Positions 23,006 to 33,200 of a stretch of 64,000 bases of DNA are shown here, one piece after another. Source of the stretch: Amblyomma americanum (lineage: Eukaryota > Arthropoda > Arachnida > Ixodida > Ixodidae); contig NC_135498.1 in the NCBI RefSeq assembly GCF_052857255.1, positions 159,759,124 through 159,823,123 of the forward strand, read 5' to 3'. The notes beneath the pieces were generated by a model, which worked only from the letters and a program-made list of their open reading frames with translations, was not told the origin of the DNA and ran no database searches. How positions within the stretch are numbered: the stretch's first letter is position 1; every line of letters begins with the position of its first letter. A program made the translations under genes and the position numbers.

Positions 23006-24290
23006 CCGACAAACGCCAATTGCCAAGCATCGCGTTATAACCGAAATGCACGCCCGACCTTTCCGTCAAAGCCCCTGCCATGTGTCGCCGCGAGGACGAC
23101 AAGTCATCCGGGACCAAGTGAAAGGAATGCTTGGCGACGACGTCGTCCAGCCTTCAAACAGCCCATGGTAGGCACCGGTTTTTCTAGTGAGAAAGAGAGA
23201 AGGAGCACTTCGGTTCTGCTTTGATTACCGCCGCTTGAACAACATAACAAAGAAGGGCGTCTACCCCCACCCCTGCATCGACGACACACTGGACCGGCTC
23301 TGCAAAGCCAAGTATTTCTCATCGATGGACCTCAAGAGCGGCTACTGGCAAACTTAGGTCGATGAAAGAGATCGCGTAAAGACCGCATTCATCACTCCGG
23401 ATGGGCACTTTAAGTTCAGGGTGATGCCATTTGGTCTGTGTTCCGCACCAGCAATGTTTCAGCGAGTAATGGATACAGTGCTGGCAGGCCTGAAGTAGTA
23501 AATTTGTCTGGAATATTTAGATGACATCGTTGGCTTCCCCTTGAACTTTGAAGAACACCTCAAAAGGCTTCAAACAGTACTAGACGCCATCAAGTCGTCT
23601 GGCCTAACCTGGAAAGCAGTGAAGTGACACTGTCTATTAAGAGCTGCTGTTTCTAGGCCACATCGTTATCAAGGAGCGAGTACGCCCAGACCCGCAGAAG
23701 ACCGGCTGCTATTGAACAGTTTCCACCGCCGGCCGATAAGAAAGCAGTGCGCAGATTCCTCGGAGTGTGTGAATATTACCGACGATTTGTGAAAAGCGTT
23801 TCCCGCATCGCCGAGCCCCTGACTCAACTGACGAAGGCAGACGTGCCATTTAAATTGGAAGCGCCGCAAGCAGAAGCCTTGAAAGAACTTCAGCATCGTT
23901 TACAGTTCATCGCGCATTTTGATGAAAACGCCAATACTAAAGTTCATACCGACGCAAGCAGTGTGGGCCTAGGCGCCGCCCTCGTTCAAAAAAGTGACAG
24001 GCTGGAGAAAGTCATCGCATACGCTAGCCGTTCTCGTTCCAAGGCCAAGGCCAACTATTAGGCAACTGAAAAGGAGTACCTTGCCACCGCCTGGGTACGT
24101 CGAAATTCCTTCCGTACCTGTGCGGACAACCGATCAAGGTGGTCAGCGATCACCACGCGCTGTGCTGGCTTGCCAATTTGAAGGACCCCTTTGGCCGCCT
24201 CGCTCGATGAAGTCTGCGCCTCCAGAAGTTTGACGTCACCGTCGTTTACAAGTCCGTGTGCAAGCACTCTGACGCCGATTGCCTCTCACG
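23006..24290 (+). pseudogene. Gypsy reverse transcriptase and RNase H
   Basis: RT motifs in order: FCFDYRRLNNITKKGVYPH, SSMDLKSGYWQ (motif A), MPFGLCSAPAMFQRVMD, and CLEYLDDIVGF (catalytic YLDD). Stops follow SGYWQT and LAGLK, and a frameshift lies near 23640. RNase H follows in the frame 23747-24061: FLGVCEYYRRFVKSVS (connection), HTDASSVGLGAALVQ (first catalytic Asp), and later DADCLSRAP near 24285. A stop at 24058 breaks the RNase H centre. The order is that of Ty3/Gypsy Pol. Confidence 0.85.
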
Positions 24291-25428
24291 AGCCCCTGTA
24301 GATGCACCGCCGCCGGACGACAATGAGGACGCCTTCCTGGGACCCATCAGCCTCAGCTCCTTTGCACAGCAGCAACACTCGGACCCCGACCTGAGACGCC
24401 TCATCAAATACTTTGAAGTCAAGGTTTCTTCACTTCCCGCGCCATTCAAGCGAGGACTGCATTACTTCTGTGCACAGACTAATGTCCTCGTGAAGAACTT
24501 CGCAGGGAGCAAAACAGCTTACCTCCTAGCTGTACCTGCGTGTCTCCGCGAAGAAGTTCACACTTCCCACCACGAGCCGACAGCTGGCCATCTCGAGTTT
24601 ACTCGCACCCTCCGCCGCATTCAAGACAAGTAGCACTGGCCCCGACTGTCTGCCAATGTCGCACACTATGTGAAAACTTGCCGAGATTGTCAGCGACGAA
24701 AGACCCCTCCCACCCGACAAGCAGTAATTCTGAACCTCATTGTACCCCCCTCAAGGCGGCCCTTTTAGCAGATCGGCATGGACTTGCTTGCCCCTTTCCC
24801 AAACTCGACATCTGGAATAAGTGGATCATCATAGCGACCGACTACCTGACCCGCTACGCCGAGGTAAAAGACCTACCGAACGGAACAGCAGCAGAAGTCG
24901 CCAAATTTTCCGTGGAGTGCATTTTTCTGCAACACGGCGCCCCCGATGTGCTCATCACGGACAGAGGAACAGCATTCCCGGCGGAACTAATGCAAGCCAT
25001 CCTGCGTTACAGCCAAACCAGCCACCGGAGGACAACTGCATACCACCTGCAGACCAACGGACTGACCGAGCGCCTGAACAAAACCATCGCCGATATGCTC
25101 GCCATGTATGTCGATGCCGAACACAAGACCTGGGACGTCATCCTGCCTTACGCAGTCTTCGCCTACAACACCGCAGTGCAGGAAACCACCCATATGATGC
25201 ATTTTAGGCTGGTCCATGGCAGGGAGGTCACGACCACGCTAGACGCCATGCTGCCCAACGTTACCGAAAAAGAGAACGGTGACGTCACCGCAAACCTTCA
25301 ACTTGCAAAAGGGGCCCCAAGACCTTCCCGATTAAAGATCAAAGAGCAGCACTGGACCGACGCCAGACGCTACAGCCTACGAAGACGCAACGCGGAATAC
25401 AAGCCAGGAGACAAAGTCTGGGTTTGGA
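24291..25428 (+). pseudogene. Gypsy integrase, N-terminal and catalytic parts
   Basis: The zinc-binding region is worn (HHEPTAGHLEFTRTL, then CQCRTLCEN in another frame). The catalytic core is well kept in the 299-codon frame 24540-25439: IIATDYLTRYAEVKDL (Asp), DVLITDRGTAFPAEL (Asp), and NGLTERLNKTIADM (Glu), the DDE triad. The C-terminal YKPGDKVWVWT segment stops where the P transposon begins and resumes at 35316. Integrase joins element cDNA to host DNA; this copy is split and frameshifted. Confidence 0.85.
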
Positions 25429-25429
25429 C

Positions 25430-27962
25430 AAGGGTGTGACATTCCCGTAGAGCCAATGGGGACGATTTTGAAATGCGACGGTGGCGGTGCCTGGGAGTTG
25501 GCGGTAAAGGCATAAATTGCTCAAAACTTTTTGAAACAAGCTCAGCCAAGCCAATCCAGAAAAATCCAATATGGCGGCGTTTGTTTACCCGGCTGGTTGC
25601 GGGCGGTTGCTCGCGCGTTCGTGGTGCTGGCGACCGCTAGCTCGATGCAAGCTTCGTAAATACTGGTGACTTGCTGCTCCCGCGCTGCATTCCCGCTTGA
25701 TTTCCTAAGTACTTACGACATCTGCTTACCCGCTTTTGCATTTCGATGTGTCTGTTGAGGCAGCACGGTGCATGGTGGCGAGCGGCGCGGCAAGCGCGGC
25801 TGATTAGCAGCTGCTTAGGGCGCTCGCTCGAGTACCAAAAACATAAATAGTTTTCTCCAAAGAACAGTTTATTAAACGAAACATCAGTAGTGACAATCGA
25901 TGTACAAAAGTGATTTTAGGCATCTTGGGCATTGAAATATCAGTAACAATCGTTCTAAAAATCAAAATTAATAAATTCCATTATGGAAACCTAGAACACA
26001 TGAGCGAGTGCACAGAGAATATATACAGGGTACAAAGAGGTAAGGTACTATCAAGGTAGGTCCGGTACATATAAGCATGTGCTACATTCATGTAGCATAT
26101 GCTTTTGTGCAGGTTCAGATGAACAGAAGTGAAGTACAACATCCGAGATGTATTGAAATGTATCTGTCTGTGGCTATGCATACACACATACAGAGAAGGG
26201 CAGCGAAAAGTTTCAGCCTTTCACTCGTTGCATCAGACTAAGGACAACATAATATGCTGCAGTGCTATAACTTAGTAAACAGATGCCATGAAAAGAACTT
26301 AGGTAACCTTGGGCACGTTTAGCTCTTGGCAGATGAGTTACAGGCTTGCATGCTTTAGGACACAGCTCGTCTGCCATGCCCTATTTTGGTTTCTTTGTTT
26401 TGTAGATATCAAGGGGAGGAAGATGCAACCAGGGCAGGCCGAGAATTGTGTGGAGAAGCGACTTTATAAAAATTCTCTGAACAGTTGTGGCCGTGGCTGG
26501 TGACGAACAGTAATTGGAGGTCATTAATTCAGCTTGCGATGACACATTGAGGTGTAACAAAATATGCGTGCGTATAAATAACTCATCTGAGAAATGAAAA
26601 AGCACAGGGTTCGTAACAGGCCAGTAATGTTTCTCTATGTGGCGTTATACTGCATCTACCACAATGTCCAGTTATTATATTACTGAATGGTAAATTGCAA
26701 GTGGTCCGTGTACTGTACAGTATCTGCAAACGCTTATGGACGCCACACAGTTCAGCGTAATGCGCCGGCCGCTGCTATTGTGCCCCTCATGACCCATGTG
26801 TTGCTCCAAAAGGTGAAACCCCAAACGCTACAACTTCCAGAAGGAAAAAAAAAGCAACTACAAATAGCACCGCAGCATATTTCGAGCACGCTTGTAATGG
26901 ACACCAGCAAACATGTCAAACATTTTTCATCTTATGCGTACACCCCTCTTAAATGTTACAGAGCCGAGCACCTGAGCCAGTCCGCGTTTGCTGCCTGTGG
27001 GTTCTGCTCTCTGTTTCATACATCAGGTGCAATGCTGTCAAAGCTAGCGCTCTTGTTTGCGCTGCCTGCATCCATGACCAAAAAGTAGTGCGTTCCTTGT
27101 GGTGAGCGAAACATGGTGAATGCTTTGCCTACAGGCTTACTACATGACGCATTTGTCATGAGCTTGATTAAATGCACTGTTATTGCTGACGACACGCTGT
27201 TGCTTTGTCAATCCTCAGACCACTCGGCCACAAAACAAGCACGGAATAACATACCTCCCTTCATTTTTCCTTGCTGATTACTTTCGTACATTTCACTGTG
27301 TTGTACCTTATGTATGAAATGAACTGTAGCTATCACCAATTTTCCCAGCAGCATAACAGAGGGCAAGCCATGACCAGAGGTTGCCAAGTTATATACCACA
27401 AGAACTCCTGGGTTCCGCAGAGCACTTTTTGGTTTTTGCGAGCACCTGAATCGATGTATGCTTTAACATTATGGTGTGCTTCACAAATTTACTTTTTGCA
27501 CAAATGGCACTGTTACTGATCATAAGAACTATGGTTAGCATACAGCCAGTCATTAACTGAATTCTGGCATTCCTTGAAGGGCACTGAGCCTGTATACTTG
27601 TCACGCAGGAAGAAAGAGAAGCCAAAACAAAACGGTTTCCCTAGCACCTCTTGTAAGTTGTTAGCATTCAGCAATATTAATTTGAGAACCAATGGTCATA
27701 GCAATGCTCATACTAACAAGGCACACAAGGCTTCTAGAAGGCAAACTGGTACTTTGTAAAAGAAGTAACGCAGCAGGAGCAAAAGCAGTCAGTACAGTAT
27801 ATGTGCAATCGGAGCAGAATTACGGATAAACAGGTACATAAATACTTATATACATAAAAAATAAATAGTACAACAAAAAGTTAAAGAGAGAGCACATGTG
27901 TAGTAAGTAGGCAGCATTAAAAATCCAAATACAATAATATCCTAACACAGTGCCTCATGAAT
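25430..27962 (-). other. P transposon 3' non-coding region
   Basis: About 2.5 kb from the transposase stop to the element's 3' end. No other domain is visible; frames of up to 133 codons lie on the plus strand, antisense. The part next to the end (25440-25800) is GC-rich, the rest AT-rich. The only AATAAA I found on the minus strand is at 25873-25868, which would give a ~2.1-kb 3' UTR. Confidence 0.5.
25868..25873 (-). terminator. Candidate poly(A) signal of the P transposase
   Basis: tttatt on the plus strand is AATAAA on the coding strand, about 440 bp before the element's 3' end. A nearer signal of a variant type is possible. Confidence 0.35.
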
Positions 27963-30226
27963 TTAGCCGGCTAATTTGCGCCTCTTTCTGGCGGGAGCAC
28001 TCTGTTTTGTTTTTGACGTCATGCTCCTGTTTAAAAAGGAAAGGTGCCAATGCAGCCTTGTGCGGCAGAATAATTTAAGGAATTTAATTTTGCAGCCTAA
28101 TGAACAGAAAACAGCTTGCTGGTTAGGCATCCTCTCAACAAGATTCCTGGACACATTGGACAAATGAGCACAGCAAGAGATTTCTTTTCTGAAGGCCGAA
28201 TCCAATTTCTTTATATAATTTAGACATGCCTCAGAAGTTGGGGCAATTGACTGGAAAAGGTGCTCGGGAACACCATTCTCCTTGAGTAGTGCAAAGAATT
28301 GGTGTCGTCCATAGAGAGAGCCACCGTCTGCTGCAAGGAGTGTTCCCTCACATGTGCATTCTGTGGTTCTCTGGTCAAGAAAGCTCTTCACAAGAGTGCC
28401 AGCGACATGGTACACAACATTTTCGTATACTATGTCAGGGGCATCTTGTGAAGACGCCTGCAAGTCAGATGAACCTGAGCCTTGCTGCCTGCTGTGGCTT
28501 GTGCTTGGAGTGCTGCTTGGTGACAATACTGCAGAAACACTCTCCAAGTTGGTGAGGAACGCATGTGTTGTCACTTCGCAGTTTCCTTGCGAAAGTTTGA
28601 AAAGTTGGCCAATCCAGATATGTTTTACAGCAGCCACGAATTGGTACACATTAGGTGTCTCATTGCAGCCATGTTTTTGAAGAACTATTGCAAAAAAATT
28701 TTCCAACGGATCCTGCTGCAACCGACGAGTGAAAAGATGAGTGTAATCGAAATCTGCCTTTAGATCTGTCCACAGCAGAAGTAAGGCTTTGATTGTAATC
28801 TGCCAACCTTTGATGGTGTGTGGTTGCTTGTCCAGAGGACCACCAAAATGCCATTGGGCGATCCAATCTATGCACGACTCAAGGAAGACATGATGTTCCG
28901 AGCCTTCTGTCATTGCGTACCGCAACTTGTCGTCCTGCTTTTTCAGGGCCGAACTGTTCAGGCAGTCAAAAAGCTTATCCATCCTTTCCGTGAACTCTGC
29001 TGTAAATTTTGCATCAAGAGGAAGCTCTTGAATGGCAATGAGACTGAGGAGTGCCACAGATACGGATTCGCTGAACACTTGTGTGGCGTACTTCACTCTC
29101 ATGTCAGCAAAGGGCATTCTGTAGATGTGTTGCTCTTTTAGTTTTTTTGCCAATCTGCTTTTGAGATGCTCAACTGGTGTTTTGGAGGCCCGATCAATGT
29201 GACGAGTTTTTTTGTAAAGGGTTTCGATGTGTGTCCAGTCAACAACCTCAGAGCCAATGGTGAGCTTATGTCGTCGCAAATTATTTCTTGTGCATTTGAT
29301 TAGGTGTGGGGTGTCAAACATGAAGTATATTTTGCGGTTGTTGACAACAAAATATGGTTCATGGATAGAATGGATGAGCATTCTTGACAGACTCACATTG
29401 TTCGACCCTTGATCACAAATGACCGCTTTCACCAGAAGACCTTTGGTTTGAAGCTGCTGAATTAAATCTAATAGCAGCTTGCGCATTGCAAGAACTGAAG
29501 TTGCATTGTGGGACGCTGCAAAGGCTACTGGCTGCATCCAACTTCTTGATATGCCAGACACCGCCATAACAAGGGCTATGTTTGCCACACGAGAAGTCCT
29601 AGTATTCCCATCATCTGTGAAGCCAATTACAATATCTTTTGATTGATCATACATCAAATTTTTTTTCAAGGATATTTCATCGAATAAAAGACAGCATGCT
29701 TTGTCTTGTAGTGGCCAATCTTTTGTAATTGATTCTATTGCATCCATGGCACCTGGAATGATACCAGGTGTCATTGGGATGTCTGCCAGCCAGCGCCTTA
29801 GCGTCCTCACATGTGGCAAATGGAGCATTTCTCTGAGGAAGCGATAAGCTTTTGGAGAGTGAAAGAACAAATTGAGAGCGAATTGTTTCATTTGTTTTGA
29901 CCAGTGCTTTTTGGATTTCGGAAATGAGCAGAGCCTGATTTGAGCTTTAACCAATTCAAAAAGGTCTTGTGGCAAATGCGGTTCAAGCTTGTTGAGAGCC
30001 TCCTGCTGCGTTACTCGCCTTGTGTCGTGCCTTTTCCTAATCCGACTCAGTGCCTTTCGGTACCTGTCGCTTCGAGATTGCAACTTCTCGAAGCGCTTTT
30101 TGGTGCGAGGGGTGTACACAACTGCGCCCTTCCTCCGCCGACTCTTGGGCGTTCCTGATGCTGGTGTCATCACTGGCTGTCTGACACTCTCTTTGGCACC
30201 GCTGAGGCCACTAGGACCAGCTTCAG
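27963..30226 (-). CDS. P transposase last exon: catalytic core and C-terminus
   Basis: A 2,264-nt exon after acceptor ttttttgcag; the in-frame ATG at 30251 is intronic. It encodes a basic, coiled-coil-prone segment (KKRFEKLQSRSDRYRKALSR), then the P/THAP9 family core: FMRSP-like FHSPKAYRFLREML, LPHVRTLRRWL, CCLLFDEISLKK (first Asp, codon 29681-29679), VKAVICDQGSNN (second Asp, 29414-29412), FDTPHLIKCTRNNL, KGWQITIKALLLLW, and QQDPLENFFAIVLQKHGCN (Glu, 28703-28701). The stretch between the second Asp and the Glu holds the family's inserted domain. A Ser-rich spacer (SSTPSTSHSRQQGSGSSD) and a Cys-containing C-terminal domain (CTCEGTLL, FCSLGCKIKFL) follow. The end ARKRRKLAG resembles a nuclear localisation signal. 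No stop or frameshift in 754 codons. Confidence 0.9.
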
Positions 30227-33200
30227 CTGCAAAAAATATATAAAAAAGCATATTTATGTTTGCCTCAGAGCGAGACCTACATCTACATCCCTCACAAAAT
30301 CAAGATTAGGGTGCAGTCACAGGGCTACAGGTTGCCAAACTTGCAGGGCAATGTTTTTGTGTGAAATGATGAATACAGTCGTGCCCCGTTAATATGATCC
30401 TCGCTGATAGGGACAGTTTTTTCTGGCGACCAACTTTACGCCTCGCTTAAATGGAAACCAGTTGCTCGTAATACAGACAGGGTAATAGTTAATGGATCTC
30501 ATTGTTATCCATGTGTTTTGCCTGCCTAATATTCAGAGCAATTTTTCATGACAAGCTGGAGTTAAGCAAATGGAAAAACCAGAAATATTTATGTGCAGTA
30601 AAGCGATACCTACACGCTGTTACGGGCCTGCCGATACCCATCATGAATATATCAAGGTTACCGATGCATACTTTTTCATTGAAGTGGAAGGTTGTAGTTT
30701 GCAATAAATTCTAATGTTTTCTTGAGTACTTACCATAATCAGGTGAGTCCCATGATGCTGATGCAATCACTCTGATGGGTGTGCTTTGGGCAGCACCTGT
30801 CAAATAAATAAACACACTGTGGGAGGCTTCAACCAAGTATTTTAATTCTCAGGTGCACATTTTTAGCCTGGCTACGCAGCGTGTATGTGAATGGTAAGCA
30901 ACAGGCTAGTGAAGCAATTTCCACAACAAGTACCTGAGAAGGCTATCCAATGTTTTCATTGAGCTGAATGAAAAATTACCTGTAAATATAATTCTGTACA
31001 GATAACACAGGGGTCCACCACGTAAACAATGCATTCATACATATGCACACAGAAAAATATATGAAATACTAGTTGGTGAGCATAAAGTTAACACTTGTTT
31101 CTTCTCTTCTGAAACAAATGTCTGGCATCCGAAGTAGTGGTACAGTAAGATGTGCCGACGTGCACCTAATTATTGCACACCACGACATAATTGCACACTG
31201 CTGCTATTGCAGAGGGTTAATTTATTACGTGCAAATCTGCAGCAATAGTGCTGCAGTCCATTGTTGAATTTTCATAGATTATCACTGCACTATTAGTGCA
31301 TTGCACCTACCTTCTTCGTCAGCTGGGGGAGGGGGCGTAGTCTGCACATCAGTGAGCTGCGGGGCACGTGAAGAGTGTGGGTCGTCTGCAATTAAACGAC
31401 CACTTAGACACTCCCAATCTAAAGAAATCAGCCAGCAAAGTAATTACATATGTTTATTTTTTTGTGCTATGACAGAGCCCTCAGCATAAGTAATACTGCA
31501 TTACAGGGTTAGCCTGAACCAAATGAAAAGTTCTTCATTTCAAGCTGTAATGTAAAACAGATCCTGACTTAGTGCACCTACCTGTGTCATGGACAGCAGA
31601 ATCTGCACCAGCAATTGTGCCTAGCCCAAGTGTTGATGGCAACGGCAAGTAGTCTGAAATATAGGTACCACTTAGTTACTCCCAAGGAAAACAAACCAAC
31701 TGGTGTAGTGAGACATTAGGAATGTTTTCCTATGCAAGATTGCAGGAAGACTTACCGTGACCAAGCATGACTTCCACTGGTGCAGCAGTGGACTGTAGTG
31801 GTGAAGCGGATTCAATGCCTATGCGAACAAGGAAAAAAAGATAGCCAATCAAGCTCTGCATAGCAGCACCTTCTGCTCAGTGCACAGTATGGCCTTGATG
31901 TTCTATTTGGAACGGTTTCTCTTGCTGGGAGTTAGTGTGATCTTAAATTGGGCTTAAATCGTTTTTGTGAGCTTGTAGGCAGTTACGATTAAAAAGGAAA
32001 AATTTGTGCGATCAATATACCGCGACATACAAAATAGCGCAGCAGCACACAGGAAGAAGAATGAAAACACACAAACGAACACTTTACTGTGAACCACGAG
32101 GCCATAAATTCACTTGATGTGCATTGTAGGAAATACAAATCAAACTGCAAACCTATCTATGAAGCGTGCAATGTCACCACTATTAATGCTTGCAAACTTA
32201 TTCCCGAAATCATTCAGGAAGAAATCAGATAGCCTAAGTGACATGTGCTTCGCTAAATATCCTGGCGGGTTGCTCCTCAAAGAACCATTTTTACCTTAGA
32301 GACCGGTAAAACGTTTACCCTCCATGCTTGCACAATATGCGGCCACTTCATGTATAATTACCGCCTCGTGTGTCACAATAAGCTGCTGGCAGTTTGTGCG
32401 TGTGTGTGTTCTTTCTTGACCCTGTGTGCTATTTTGGAGTGAATTCGCGCAGTCTGCCCTCTATTCACCGCAGCGAACAGTAAGTAATAATGACAAGAAT
32501 ACTAAACATAGAGTTGTAAAAATTATTTTCCTCACTGCTGCTGGAGTGCACTATCCAGCATCTGATTGTTAATATGGTTAAGAGAAATTTAAGCTACAAC
32601 ATGGTACACAACTGCAGTCTGATGCAACTGAAACAATGGCCACATGACATTGAAGCAGGAAAGTTTTGTGCCCGGGAAGTGATGTTTGCAGTTAGCCTCT
32701 ATGAATGCAATTGTTCCCTTTGGTCTTACATTTACAGGATGGGTTTTTCTGAAAATAGTGCCCTCACCTTGTGCCGCACCTTCTTCATAGAAATCTGCAA
32801 CAAAAAAGCCACAGGTTATACTGAGGGATCAAGCTTGGGAAGAATTTACTGAGAGAGGAATTTTGCTTACCCGGGTGCACCAAGGCTCTCAGACGAGGCT
32901 CATGCACCTTCACGGAAGGGACTGCTTCATGCGTGAGCCTTGTGCAGGCATCACTAGTGAAGCAATCCCTCGTGAAGTGCTTTGAGCAGAGCCTGTATGT
33001 TTTGTAGACCTTTTCCCTTGGTGTCTCCAGGAGTTCAAGCCTATTGGCATATTTCAGCCAAATGGAGAATCTGAAAAACAGCCAAATAACATGATTTCAT
33101 ACATTTTAAAGGTTTGCATACCTCACTTCAGGAATGCTTATTAGCATCTCCTTACACAGCAAAGGGGTACGAACATTATATAACATATATGCGTGAAAAC

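Noticed and set aside
26687..27088. 133-codon plus-strand frame in the P transposon
   Set aside because: Antisense to the transposase gene, with no recognisable domain or splice partner.
30227..30251. ATG at 30251 as start of a 762-residue single-exon transposase
   Set aside because: The first codons are the T-rich end of an intron (ttttttgcag); a THAP domain and five linker exons upstream join in phase.
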